Part shown: piece after piece, positions 25,153 to 33,990 of the stretch
Layout: every line of letters begins with the position of its first letter
Position numbering within the stretch: position 1 is the first letter of the stretch
Source of the DNA: UMGS1696 sp964621165
GTDB lineage: Bacteria > Bacillota > Clostridia > Oscillospirales > CAG-272
Direction of reading: 5' to 3'
Length of the DNA stretch: 64,000 bases
Assembly (NCBI GenBank): GCA_964621165.1
Contig: CAZULC010000007.1
Span: 1-64,000, forward strand
Translations under genes and position numbers: made by a program
The notes under the pieces: generated by a model
What the model saw: only the letters and a program-made list of their open reading frames with translations
What the model was told of the DNA's origin: nothing
The model's database searches: none

Positions 25153-26367
25153 TTACTTGTTAAGATTCTTGACAATGTTTTCCGTATCGGAAGCAATCAT
25201 CAGCTCCTCATTTGTCGGCAGAACATAAACCTTAACCTTTGAGTTCGCTGTGGAAATCTCAACGGTGTTGGGCTGATGGTGGGTCTTTGCGTTCAGCTCG
25301 CGGTCAATCTCGATGCCGTAGTATGCCATGTCCGTGCATGCTCTGTCGCGAAGCTCGGGATTGTTCTCGCCCATGCCGGCTGTCCAAACCACCGCGTCAA
25401 GTCCGTTCATTGCTGCCGTGTACGCGCCGATGTACTTCTTCACCTGATATGCGAGGGTGGAGGCGGTCATGTACGCTCTCTTGTCCCCGTTCAGGATTGC
25501 GGCTTCGATGTCGCGGCTGTCGGAGGAAATGCCGGAGAGTCCGAGGAATCCGCACTTCTTGTTCATGTATTCGTTCATTTCCTCGGGAGTGTAGCCTTCC
25601 TTTTCCATGATGTATGTGACTACAGCCGGGTCAATGGAGCCGCACCGTGTACCCATGATAACGCCGTCGAGGGGAGTGAAGCCCATGGAAGTGTCGATGC
25701 ACTTGCCGCCCTTTACCGCGGAAATAGATGAGCCGTTGCCGATGTGGCAGGTGATAATCTTCGTATCCTCAACTGGCTTGTCAAGCAGTTTTGCCATCTC
25801 GCGGGATACAAATCTGTGTGAGGTTCCGTGAGCGCCATAACGGCGGATGTGGTACTTCTCGTACATATCGTAGGATACGCCGTACATGTAAGCCTGTTCA
25901 GGCATGGTCTGATGGAATGCGGTGTCGAACACCAGAACCTGCGGCTTGTCGGGCATTACCGCGAGGCATCCCTTGATGCCCATGATGTGGGCGCCTGTGT
26001 GAAGTGGAGCGAAGTCCCGGCAGAGTTCAAGCTTTTCGAGAACTTCGTCGGTGAGAAGTACGGACTCAAAGAAGTAAGGACCGCCGTGCACTACTCTGTG
26101 ACCTACGGCTTCAATCTCGTTCATGTCGGAGATAACTCCGCACTCGGGGCAGGTCAGGTACTTGATTACAACCTGCATTGCGACGGCGTGGTCGGGCATG
26201 GGGATTTCAGCTTTGATTTTCTCGCCCTTTTCGCCCTTTCTGTGCTCGATTCTTCCGTCGATACCGATTCTCTCGCAGATACCCTTAGCCATAACGGACT
26301 CGGTTGATGTGTCGAACAGCTGGTACTTCAGTGAAGAAGAACCTGCGTTAACTACCAAAACTTTCAT
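25153..26367 (-). CDS. ackA: acetate kinase
   Basis: A 404-residue acetate kinase of the ASKHA fold. It has the N-terminal phosphate loop NAGSSSLKY (residues 6-14), the GHRVVHGG segment with its catalytic Arg, the GTSHRFVSREMAK motif and the second phosphate motif CHIGNGSSISAV. It converts acetyl-P and ADP to acetate and ATP, the main energy step of mixed-acid fermentation. No phosphotransacetylase is adjacent. The start at 26367 has GGAGG; the longer reading frame would begin inside the promoter leader. Confidence 0.97.
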   Translation of the reverse strand: MKVLVVNAGSSSLKYQLFDTSTESVMAKGICERIGIDGRIEHRKGEKGEKIKAEIPMPDHAVAMQVVIKYLTCPECGVISDMNEIEAVGHRVVHGGPYFFESVLLTDEVLEKLELCRDFAPLHTGAHIMGIKGCLAVMPDKPQVLVFDTAFHQTMPEQAYMYGVSYDMYEKYHIRRYGAHGTSHRFVSREMAKLLDKPVEDTKIITCHIGNGSSISAVKGGKCIDTSMGFTPLDGVIMGTRCGSIDPAVVTYIMEKEGYTPEEMNEYMNKKCGFLGLSGISSDSRDIEAAILNGDKRAYMTASTLAYQVKKYIGAYTAAMNGLDAVVWTAGMGENNPELRDRACTDMAYYGIEIDRELNAKTHHQPNTVEISTANSKVKVYVLPTNEELMIASDTENIVKNLNK

Positions 26368-26422
26368 TTGTATATTTTCCTCCAATATAATATTATTGAC
26401 AATTGACACAACATCAGCTATA

Positions 26423-26451
26423 ATTATATATGATTCAGCCGAAAATTACAA
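26423..26451 (-). promoter_or_regulatory. sigma-A promoter of ackA
   Basis: On the minus strand, TTGTAA (26446-26451), 17 bases and TATAAT (26423-26428). The predicted start leaves a leader of about 50 nt to the ATG. Confidence 0.75.
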
Positions 26452-26488
26452 GATATTTCTAAGACTTTGTAGGATAAAATAAAAAATC

Positions 26489-27598
26489 ATGAAATCAACT
26501 GCGTTAATTTGTGAATTTAACCCGATTCACTTCGGACATAAACATGTTCTCCGGCGGGCAAGGGAAGAGTCAGGTGAGGACGGAGCCGTAATCTGCGTCA
26601 TGAGCGGCAGCTTCACTCAAAGGAGCACTCCCGCCGTGTACGATAAATACACCAGAGCCGCCTCAGCTGTAGTAGAGGGAGCGGACCTCGTGCTTGAGCT
26701 GCCGTTTCCGTGGTGTTCGTCGGGTGCGGAACAGTTTGCCCTTGGAGGGGTAACGATATCCTCGGCCGTTGGAGCGGACAGACTAATCTTCGGCTCGGAG
26801 TCGGGAAAGCCTGCGTCAATCGAAAAAACCGCACAGGTCAAGTCCTCCCCTGAATTCAGGGAGACAATCCGCGCCCTCGAGAAGTCAAACCCCAACTCCG
26901 GCTCGGCTGAAATTTACGCCAAAGCTTTGTACCAGTCAGGTATAACCGCGCCAATGGGACCCAACGACCGACTGGCGACAGAATACGTCCGATATGGCAG
27001 ACAGGCGGGAATCCAAAACTATACCGCTGTAAAACGGCTCGGAAGCCGCAAATCCGCCTCGGAAATACGAAAGCTCCTGTTTGATTCTGGCTTTAACCCA
27101 AGCTTGATACCGGAAAAAGCTGCGGAAGTCCTCGGATCCAAGCCGATTATGAACGAGACCGACTACAACAGCCTCCTCTTTGCCCACGCCCGCCTTTTCC
27201 TCAACGAATCCGACAATCCCATCCTGCGATACGCCGCGAAAGCTGCCGCAGACTCCCGCACAGCCGAGGAATTCATCCGAAACCTACCCCAGAAGAAGTA
27301 CACCGCCGCCCGAATCCGCCGGGAACTGCTTTTTTCCATTCTGAAAGCCCCAACCGAATCCGACTCAGCCCCAGCCTTCACGGTTCTTCTCGCCGCGAAC
27401 AAACGGGGACGGGAATATCTTAAGTCAATTAAAAAATCCGTCGGGATTGAGATAATAACAAAGCCTGCCGATTACCCGAAAAGCCCTCTCGCCAAAGCCC
27501 AGTACGCTCTTCATTTGTCCTCGGACAGACTTTATTCCTATTTAATGGGAGAAAAATCCGACTTTTTCGTCAGGTCCTCGCCGTTTATCGTTCCTTAA
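26489..27598 (+). CDS. tmcAL: tRNA(Met) acetate ligase TmcAL-like (nucleotidyltransferase fold)
   Basis: A 369-residue protein of the former DUF795 family. It has a HIGH-type nucleotide-binding loop, NPIHFGHKH, at residues 11-19, and segments such as GSFTQRSTPAVYDK and EFNPIH. TmcAL in Bacillus makes N4-acetylcytidine at the wobble base of elongator tRNA-Met from acetate and ATP. It lies divergent to acetate kinase, which produces acetate; this neighbourhood is suggestive but may be chance. The C-terminal part is somewhat shorter than in Bacillus. Confidence 0.85.
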   Translation: MKSTALICEFNPIHFGHKHVLRRAREESGEDGAVICVMSGSFTQRSTPAVYDKYTRAASAVVEGADLVLELPFPWCSSGAEQFALGGVTISSAVGADRLIFGSESGKPASIEKTAQVKSSPEFRETIRALEKSNPNSGSAEIYAKALYQSGITAPMGPNDRLATEYVRYGRQAGIQNYTAVKRLGSRKSASEIRKLLFDSGFNPSLIPEKAAEVLGSKPIMNETDYNSLLFAHARLFLNESDNPILRYAAKAAADSRTAEEFIRNLPQKKYTAARIRRELLFSILKAPTESDSAPAFTVLLAANKRGREYLKSIKKSVGIEIITKPADYPKSPLAKAQYALHLSSDRLYSYLMGEKSDFFVRSSPFIVP

Positions 27599-28194
27599 AT
27601 ATCCCTCACAACGAAGCCTGCGCCAAGCTCGGAGGCAATGCCGGAACACCGCTCGATATCCGCGTCGGAAATGGTGCCGCGGTACACCGTCAGAATCACG
27701 TTCGGCACGTACTTTGACACCTCCCGGGCGAACTTTATCACCCCGATGAACGCGTCCTCGCCGAACTTGGGCTGACACAGCTTCATGTATGTATCGGCGT
27801 CCGCCGCCATGAGATTTATGGAAACCGTGTCCACAAGCCCCTTGAAATGCACAGCCGTGTCCTCCTTGTAAATCATGGAAGCCTGACCGTTGGTCTCAAC
27901 CTTTATGGGAGTGGTCGTCCGCTCACGGAGCATTTTACAGGTCTCAAGCATGTCGTAAAGACGGCAGGCAGGCTCACCATGACCGCACCCGCGAAAGACT
28001 ATCTCGTTGAAATTGTCGAGATTGTACGCGGACAAATCGGCGATAACCTCCGAAAGGGTACTCTCCCGCTCGGGTTTTATATCCGTAAAGTTTTTTCCGC
28101 CGGAACCTTCCCGGGCGCAGAATCCGCACCTGTTTGTGCAGTGATTCGTGAGATTCACATACAGGACGTTTTTTGTCACGGAAGTTATTGCCAT
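27595..28194 (-). CDS. TatD-linked radical SAM protein
   Basis: A protein of about 199 residues. The N-terminal cluster motif is CTNRCGFC (C19, C23, C26), followed by a short partial TIM barrel with GEPACRLYD and PIKVETNGQ. It matches the family named for its steady pairing with TatD nucleases, and tatD lies just upstream here. It probably binds a 4Fe-4S cluster and S-adenosylmethionine, but the substrate is unknown. I prefer the start at 28194 (GGTAGT site) over the GTG at 28221. The 4-base overlap of its stop with tmcAL's end means the two are convergent. Confidence 0.85.
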   Translation of the reverse strand: MAITSVTKNVLYVNLTNHCTNRCGFCAREGSGGKNFTDIKPERESTLSEVIADLSAYNLDNFNEIVFRGCGHGEPACRLYDMLETCKMLRERTTTPIKVETNGQASMIYKEDTAVHFKGLVDTVSINLMAADADTYMKLCQPKFGEDAFIGVIKFAREVSKYVPNVILTVYRGTISDADIERCSGIASELGAGFVVRDI

Positions 28195-28260
28195 ATTACT
28201 ACCACGCGCCAGAGCAGTCACCCGCCGACGCTATCCTCTCATAAGTTTATCGTTCTTTAA

Positions 28261-28306
28261 GGTACCACCACACAAACCACGGCTTGCGCTTTGATGGCAC
28301 ATCTGC
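28261..28306 (-). ncRNA. dispersed structured element, copy 2
   Basis: The minus strand repeats the 3' half of the element upstream of trx: GATGTGCCATCA, then a GC-GCAA-GC hairpin in place of GGC-GTTA-GCC, then CCGTGGTTTGTG and GGTGGTACC. The 5' part differs. A longer arm (GATGG at 28337-28341) could pair with CCATC around an extra GCCT/AGGC hairpin. The CACCGCACA closing strand of copy 1 is absent. It lies between tatD and the radical SAM gene, 67 bases before the latter's start. Confidence 0.45.
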
Positions 28307-28374
28307 CTGAATCTTTTTTAGGCTGCACGCAAACTCCATCATACTTCACAAATACGCCTTGATTTATGCCTTAA

Positions 28375-29163
28375 CTATTCAATCGAATAAAATTGTTTTG
28401 CGTTTTTTAATGTCATCTCGGCCGCACTTTCCGCACTGATTCCCCGGATTTCACCAAGGGAGGCAGCTGTGTGGACGAGATAGCCGGAGTAGTTGATTTC
28501 TCCTCTGTGGGGAGTTGGCGGAAGATAGGGACAGTCGGTCTCGATCATGATTCTGTCACCGGGGACGACAGCGGCGCTTTCCTTCACGTTTCGGGCGTTC
28601 TTGTAGGTAATAGGTCCGGAGAAGGACAGGTACCACCCCATTTTCACAAGCTGACGGGCAGTTTCCGCGCTTCCGCTGTAGCTGTGCAGAACCCCGTGTG
28701 AGTCCGGCATGGAGCGAATCAAATCAAACGTATCCCCCGCCGCGTCACGTGAGTGGATTATAACGGGAAGATTGACCCGATGAGCTATCTCCATCTGTGC
28801 GCGAAAGAAATACTCCTGTCTTGCCTTGTCAGTGCCGTCATAGTGGTAGTCGAAGCCGATTTCCCCGATTGCCCGGACTTTTTTCTCCTTTGCCATCGAT
28901 TCAATCTCATCCAGCGCAGAGTCCACCTCACCTGCGGGAATTTCCTGCGCGTCAGACGGGTGAATCCCAACGGCGGCGTAAAAGAATGGGTACTTTGCCG
29001 CAAGACTAATGGAATTTCTGCTTGAAGAAAGATTGGAGCCGACGTTTACGATATACTCAACTCCAGCTTCACGAGCCAGCTCAATTGCCGCTTCCCGTCC
29101 GCCGTCAAATTCCTCGTCAAATCGCCGGTCGTCGTAATGTGCGTGAGCGTCAAACAGCCGCAT
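28375..29163 (-). CDS. tatD: TatD family metal-dependent deoxyribonuclease
   Basis: A 262-residue TIM-barrel hydrolase with metal ligands in DAHAH (H7, H9), the GEIGFDYH segment, HSR (H around residue 128), HSYSG and ETDCPYLPP. TatD proteins cut 3' ends of single-stranded DNA or act in repair of oxidised DNA. A GAGG site 7 bases before the ATG supports the start. metG lies 42 bases upstream and the radical SAM gene downstream; metG-tatD is a frequent Firmicutes pair. Confidence 0.95.
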   Translation of the reverse strand: MRLFDAHAHYDDRRFDEEFDGGREAAIELAREAGVEYIVNVGSNLSSSRNSISLAAKYPFFYAAVGIHPSDAQEIPAGEVDSALDEIESMAKEKKVRAIGEIGFDYHYDGTDKARQEYFFRAQMEIAHRVNLPVIIHSRDAAGDTFDLIRSMPDSHGVLHSYSGSAETARQLVKMGWYLSFSGPITYKNARNVKESAAVVPGDRIMIETDCPYLPPTPHRGEINYSGYLVHTAASLGEIRGISAESAAEMTLKNAKQFYSIE

Positions 29164-29204
29164 ATTCTAACCTCATTCCAAGAAATTCAGTCATACCAAG
29201 CCGT

Positions 29205-31169
29205 TTATCTTACTCTCTCGCCTAGAGGAGTTTCAGGGTCAAGGAATACCACCCGCACCTGCTCTTCACCGGAGGCCAAAATCATGCCGTTTGACTCGAT
29301 TCCGCACAGCACCGCCGGCTTAAGGTTTGCGACAACTATAATCTTTTTTCCGACTAAATCCTCGGGAGCGTAGAACTTCGCGATTCCCGACACAACAGTT
29401 CGCTGTTCGTAACCTAAATCCAGCTTCAGCTTGAGTAATTTCTTAGCCTTCGGAACCTTCTCGCACTCCAGAACCTGAGCCACTCTCAGATCCATCTTCA
29501 TGAAGTCGTCGATTTCTATCTGCGCAACACCCTCGGGCTTCTCAACCGGAGCTTTAGCCTTTTCAGCAGCTTCAGCCGCCTTGATTTTCGCCTGTCTTTC
29601 CTCTTCAACCTGCCTGAGCATAGCTTCCTCGTCAACTCTGACGAACAAAGCCTTGCCGTCGCCTACAGTTCTGCCGGATTTCAGTGTACCGAAGGTGAAG
29701 ATGCTGTCGTAGCACTTTTCTTCCTCCGAATCCGCGCCAATCTGTGCGAAAATAGCCGCACATGTCTCAGGCATAATCGACGTGAGCATTACCGCGCCTA
29801 CCCGAATGACCTCGAGAAGGTTGTAAATCACACTCTCCAGTCTCGGTCGGGTGTTCTCGGATTTAGCAAGCGCCCACGGCATTGTCTCGTCAATGTACTT
29901 GTTCGCACGACGGAGCATTGTGAACACATCCGCACAGGCGTCGGCTATATGCAGGCTGTCCATGTCACTTGTAAAGCTGTCAGCCGCGTTTTTCACGCAT
30001 TCCTTAAGTTCGCCGTCAACGCCCTCGTCCACGTGAGGTGAGGGAACCACACCGCCGAAGTATTTTTTTGTCATAGCCACAGTGCGGCTCACAAGGTTGC
30101 CGAGATTGTTTGCAAGGTCCGTGTTGTACCGCCCGATCATTTCCTCATAGGTGATGGAGCTGTCGGATGCAAAGGACATCGCAGCCAAAGCGTAATACCG
30201 CACACCGTCGACGGAGAACCGGTCAGCCAGCTCGTCAGCGTAAATCACGTTGCCACGGGACTTTGACATCTTGTCCGTGCCGAAGTTGAACCACGGATGA
30301 GCGAAAATCTGCTTCGGAAGGGGAAGATCCAGAGCCATCAGGAAAATGGGCCAGTAAATTGAGTGGAAGCGCAGAATGTCCTTGCCGATAACGTGTAAAT
30401 CAGCGGGCCAGTATCTACGGAACTTCTCCGGCTGAACCTCAAGGTCCGGGTCGTAGCCTAAAGCCGTGATGTAGTTCACTAAAGCGTCAAGCCATACATA
30501 CACCACATGGTCCGTGTCAAAGGTCTTGATGCCCCACTTGAAGCTGGTTCTGGATACGCACAAATCCTGAAGTCCGGGCTTGATGAAGTTGTTGATCATT
30601 TCCTTCATGCCGGACTTGGGCTGGATGAACTCAGGATTCTCGTCGTAGTATTTCAGCAGTCTGTCAACATACTTGTCCATCTTGAAGAAGTAGGATTCTT
30701 CCTTCTCCCGGTGAACCTCGCGACCGCAGTCAGGGCACTTGCCGTCCTTGAGCTGGGAGTCCGTGAACCGCGCCTCGCATTCAGTGCAGTACCACCCATC
30801 GTAGCAGCCCTTGTAAATGTCGCCCTGCTCGTAGAATTTCTTGAATATCTTGGCTACGGTTTTCTCGTGATGCTCGTCAGTTGTCCTGATAAAGCAGTCG
30901 TAGGACGAATTCATCCTGTCCCACACCTCCCGGATTGTGCCGGAAGTCTTATCCACATATTCCTTCGGCGTGATTCCCGCAGCCTTAGCCTTTTCTTCGA
31001 TCTTCTGTCCATGCTCGTCCGCACCCGTGCAGAAGTAAACGTCGTACCCACGCTGTCTCTTGTACCGTGCAAGACAGTCCGTAGCGATAATGTCGTAGGA
31101 GTTGCCGATGTGGGGCTTGGCCGAAGCGTAGGCTATTGCCGTAGTTATATAAAATTTTCCCTTGTCCAT
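29205..31169 (-). CDS. metG: methionyl-tRNA synthetase
   Basis: A 654-residue class I enzyme with HIGN (residues 20-23) in place of HIGH and a zinc knuckle CTEC...CPDC around residues 125-147. It has the KMSKS loop near residue 300, an anticodon-binding helical domain, and a C-terminal OB-fold tRNA-binding domain from about 545 (MDLRVAQVLECEKV). It charges elongator and initiator tRNA-Met, so it links to the methionine importer elsewhere in the window. An AAGGTG site precedes the ATG. nagA ends 28 bases upstream and the two are probably cotranscribed. Confidence 0.97.
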   Translation of the reverse strand: MDKGKFYITTAIAYASAKPHIGNSYDIIATDCLARYKRQRGYDVYFCTGADEHGQKIEEKAKAAGITPKEYVDKTSGTIREVWDRMNSSYDCFIRTTDEHHEKTVAKIFKKFYEQGDIYKGCYDGWYCTECEARFTDSQLKDGKCPDCGREVHREKEESYFFKMDKYVDRLLKYYDENPEFIQPKSGMKEMINNFIKPGLQDLCVSRTSFKWGIKTFDTDHVVYVWLDALVNYITALGYDPDLEVQPEKFRRYWPADLHVIGKDILRFHSIYWPIFLMALDLPLPKQIFAHPWFNFGTDKMSKSRGNVIYADELADRFSVDGVRYYALAAMSFASDSSITYEEMIGRYNTDLANNLGNLVSRTVAMTKKYFGGVVPSPHVDEGVDGELKECVKNAADSFTSDMDSLHIADACADVFTMLRRANKYIDETMPWALAKSENTRPRLESVIYNLLEVIRVGAVMLTSIMPETCAAIFAQIGADSEEEKCYDSIFTFGTLKSGRTVGDGKALFVRVDEEAMLRQVEEERQAKIKAAEAAEKAKAPVEKPEGVAQIEIDDFMKMDLRVAQVLECEKVPKAKKLLKLKLDLGYEQRTVVSGIAKFYAPEDLVGKKIIVVANLKPAVLCGIESNGMILASGEEQVRVVFLDPETPLGERVR

Positions 31170-31197
31170 AATATCACCTTAAATCTACTAAATTGAA

Positions 31198-32352
31198 TTA
31201 AACCCGCTCACCACAGACGTAAACGTAATCCAGCGAGGGATTTTCCCGGTCGTGGGTCATAATGAAGTCCGCCCTCAGCCCGACCTTGATGGAGCCGCAG
31301 GAACCGCCGATTCCAAGCATAGACGCAGGGTTGGCCGTAGCCATGGGGATTACTTCTTCAAGCGCCGCGCCTGTGAACTTCATGAAATTCTTCACCGCCG
31401 TGAACAAATCGAGGGTGCTTCCCGCCAAAACTCCGTCACTGTTGACCGCACGTCCGTTTTTGACGTACACCGGAAGTCCCGCAATGGAGTACTCCCCATC
31501 AGGACAGCCCGCGGCTTCAAGGGAGTCGGTTATAAGGATAATCTTATCATGGGGCTTAGCTCTGTAAGCCAACTTAATCATAGCCGGATGGGAGTGTTCG
31601 CCGTCGCAGATGAACTCGGAGTAAGCCTTGTCACACAGAAGGGAAGCTATCATGTTGCCCGGCTCGCGGTGGTGTATCGGTCTCATCGCGTTGTAGGTGT
31701 GAGTGAAGGAGGTGACCCCATGCTCAACCGCGTTTACAGCCTCGGCATAGGTGGCGTCGCTGTGTGCAAGTGAGCAGGTCGCGCCGAGTTTTTTCGCGGT
31801 TTCAAGGAATTCCTCCCCGCCCTCAAGCTCAAAGGCTGACGAAATATGCACGGGAAGCGGCGACATTTTGCCGATTAAAAACTCCAGCTCGTCGGACTTC
31901 AAGGGAGCCAATAAGTTTTCCGCGTGAGCGCCTCTTCTCTTTGGGTTCAGGTACCGCCCCTCAAGATGGATTCCCGCGAGAGTCGCAAGTCCTGACTCGG
32001 GCGTGCGGTTTTCGTTTATGATTTTAGCCGAATTCAGAAGCGAGTCCATCTCTGCAGACGCAAGGGTAGCCATGACCGTTGTGGTTCCGGCTTTGGCGTA
32101 GGACTTTCTCATCTCTCGCACGGTATCCCTGTCGATGAAGTTGAAGTCATGTCCGCCCCGTCCATGGGTGTGGATGTCGACCAGTCCGGGAAGAATGTAC
32201 TTTCCCCCGCAGTCAACCACAGCTTCCGCTTCGCTTCTGTCTATATTTTCTCCGATTTTTGCTATAACTCCGCAGTCCGAGAGAATGTCCTTCTTTTCGA
32301 ATGTTCCGCTCTCTGTCAGATATACATAACCGTTTGCAAATAAAGTTTTCAT
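31198..32352 (-). CDS. nagA: N-acetylglucosamine-6-phosphate deacetylase
   Basis: A 384-residue amidohydrolase with metal ligands in DIHTHG (about residues 58-63), the EGRYLNP segment and later His residues in AHSDA and THTYNAM. The catalytic Asp is in ITDSLEAAG. It gives glucosamine-6-P and acetate. The start at 32352 fits a GAGGTGG site; a GTG four codons earlier is possible. A consensus promoter inside a 40-bp palindrome lies 80-130 bases upstream. A sulfatase and isomerase pair precedes it, which suggests use of sulfated amino-sugar glycans. Confidence 0.95.
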   Translation of the reverse strand: MKTLFANGYVYLTESGTFEKKDILSDCGVIAKIGENIDRSEAEAVVDCGGKYILPGLVDIHTHGRGGHDFNFIDRDTVREMRKSYAKAGTTTVMATLASAEMDSLLNSAKIINENRTPESGLATLAGIHLEGRYLNPKRRGAHAENLLAPLKSDELEFLIGKMSPLPVHISSAFELEGGEEFLETAKKLGATCSLAHSDATYAEAVNAVEHGVTSFTHTYNAMRPIHHREPGNMIASLLCDKAYSEFICDGEHSHPAMIKLAYRAKPHDKIILITDSLEAAGCPDGEYSIAGLPVYVKNGRAVNSDGVLAGSTLDLFTAVKNFMKFTGAALEEVIPMATANPASMLGIGGSCGSIKVGLRADFIMTHDRENPSLDYVYVCGERV

Positions 32353-32436
32353 GTCGGGTACCACCTCTTGATTTGATTTAATGGGTCACGACATACCCAC
32401 TGTATATAGTTTTGCCGTTTTTTACCCGTATATCCA

Positions 32437-32465
32437 ATTATATCAGAAAAACGCCTCTTTTACAA
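32437..32465 (-). promoter_or_regulatory. sigma-A promoter of nagA
   Basis: On the minus strand, TTGTAA (32460-32465), 17 bases and TATAAT (32437-32442). Both elements lie within or at the edge of the 32440-32479 palindrome. Confidence 0.75.
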
Positions 32466-32479
32466 GACGTTTCTGATAT
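32440..32479. promoter_or_regulatory. 40-bp palindrome over the nagA promoter (candidate operator)
   Basis: Perfect 10-bp outer arms ATATCAGAAA / TTTCTGATAT and inner partial arms (CGCCT / AGACG) span the whole spacer from -35 to -10. Neither strand has a T tract, so it is not a terminator. The placement fits a repressor operator. The rest of 32365-32617 shows no gene. Confidence 0.6.
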
Positions 32480-32617
32480 GCAATATTGACAGTAAATTGT
32501 AAATTTTACGTCAAAGTTCTGATGAAATTTGACAAATTGGTCCAACCCTTGTTAAAAAAATAAATAAAAACTATGTTCTTGGCCGGTCAGACGCAGGATT
32601 TTTTCCGTTATACGGAG

Positions 32618-33979
32618 TCATTTTCCGAGTCCCGCCTGCCACTGGACCCAACCTGACGCAAAGGGATCTCCGCGCCGTTTCAGCTCGTCAAAAAGCATCC
32701 GTCCAAGTTCAGCCATGACCTCTCGGTAAGCCGGATTTTCCGCCTGATTTACCTTTTCGCCCGGGTCTTTGTCGAGGTCGTAAAACTCATCTACATCTGT
32801 AAAGTTCCAGATGTACTTGTACCGCTCCGTTCTGATTCCCCGCTGTGTGAACAGTCCGAACTGCTGACCGTTTGACGTAAACACTGCCGAGCTTGATTTG
32901 TACCCGCTTATATATTCGTGGACCGAATGACCGTGGCGCACACCCTGAGGTGACAGTCCGGCGGCGGCTTCGATCGTTGGGGCAGCGTCAAGGGATGAGC
33001 AGGCAAAGCTGTCGATTACACCGCGTCCAAGAGAGGGATATCGGACGATAAACGGCACATGAACCACGCTGTCGTATAAAATGTAGTGCTTGTCCATCAT
33101 GCCATGGTCGCCGCATGTGTCCCCGTGGTCGGACAGCAGTATAATCAGCGTGCTGTCGTACTGTCCGGACTTTTTTAGGCTGTCAATAATCACGCCCAAA
33201 GCCGCATCGGTTTCGGAAATCATGCCGAAGTACCGGGCGACAGTCGGGGAAAAGTCATCCCATGTCATGCCGCTGAGGCGCCAGTTTTCAACCTGCTTTT
33301 TCTGAATGTACGGCTTTCCCTCGAGTGAGTCCCCGAATCCGTCCCACGGAACCATGTCCTCCGGTTTGTACATCGAGTCAAAGGGAGCTGACGGACGGCA
33401 TGGCAGGTGAGGGTCGGTTATGTCAACCCAGATGTGCCACTTCTCATTTTTGTGTTTTTCGATGAAACCGGCTGAGGAGGAGCATATCCGGAAGGTCTTA
33501 GTGTCCTCGAAGGCTATTGGACTGGAACAGCCGAACCAGCCGCCGGTATAGTTCACTTTGCCGTATTTTTCACATATCTCACTGTCATAAGCATGTGAAT
33601 CGAACACTGTTTCGTATCCGAAGTCACACTCGTTTCCGTGAGGGGAAGCGTCCCACTTGCCGGCGAAACCGCAGATATATCCGGCTTCCTTCAATTCCGA
33701 AACCCACGTTGGCTTTTTCGGGTCGGCTCCGTCGGTATTGACGAAATTGTAGTTGAACAGCGCGCCAATGGAATCCGGCTGAACTCCGGTAAGCATTGCC
33801 TGACGTGAAGGAGCGCAGACGGGAAGGGGAGTGTACGCGTTTTTGAAGAACAGCCCGTCCTCAGCCAGCGAGTCAATGTTCGGTGTCTTAATGTCATACT
33901 TTCCGCTGAACCCTATCGAGTCATACCTGAGTTGGTCCAGAACTATGAACAGTACGTTCGGTGAGGATTTTTCTCCCAT
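32618..33979 (-). CDS. sulfatase, family S1 (Cys type)
   Basis: A 453-residue arylsulfatase-fold protein. The sulfatase signature CAPSRQAML (about residue 56) has a Cys that must be turned into formylglycine. Metal ligands lie in NVLFIVLDQLRYD at the N-terminus and LLSDHGDTCGDHG near residue 285. There is no signal peptide, so it works in the cytoplasm. A Cys-type enzyme in an anaerobe needs an anSME radical SAM maturase; none is in the window. The start is 11 bases after the isomerase stop, without its own good ribosome site, so coupling is likely. The sulfated sugar is unknown; nagA nearby hints at a GlcNAc-sulfate type glycan. Confidence 0.88.
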   Translation of the reverse strand: MGEKSSPNVLFIVLDQLRYDSIGFSGKYDIKTPNIDSLAEDGLFFKNAYTPLPVCAPSRQAMLTGVQPDSIGALFNYNFVNTDGADPKKPTWVSELKEAGYICGFAGKWDASPHGNECDFGYETVFDSHAYDSEICEKYGKVNYTGGWFGCSSPIAFEDTKTFRICSSSAGFIEKHKNEKWHIWVDITDPHLPCRPSAPFDSMYKPEDMVPWDGFGDSLEGKPYIQKKQVENWRLSGMTWDDFSPTVARYFGMISETDAALGVIIDSLKKSGQYDSTLIILLSDHGDTCGDHGMMDKHYILYDSVVHVPFIVRYPSLGRGVIDSFACSSLDAAPTIEAAAGLSPQGVRHGHSVHEYISGYKSSSAVFTSNGQQFGLFTQRGIRTERYKYIWNFTDVDEFYDLDKDPGEKVNQAENPAYREVMAELGRMLFDELKRRGDPFASGWVQWQAGLGK

Positions 33980-33990
33980 ATTGATTTAAA

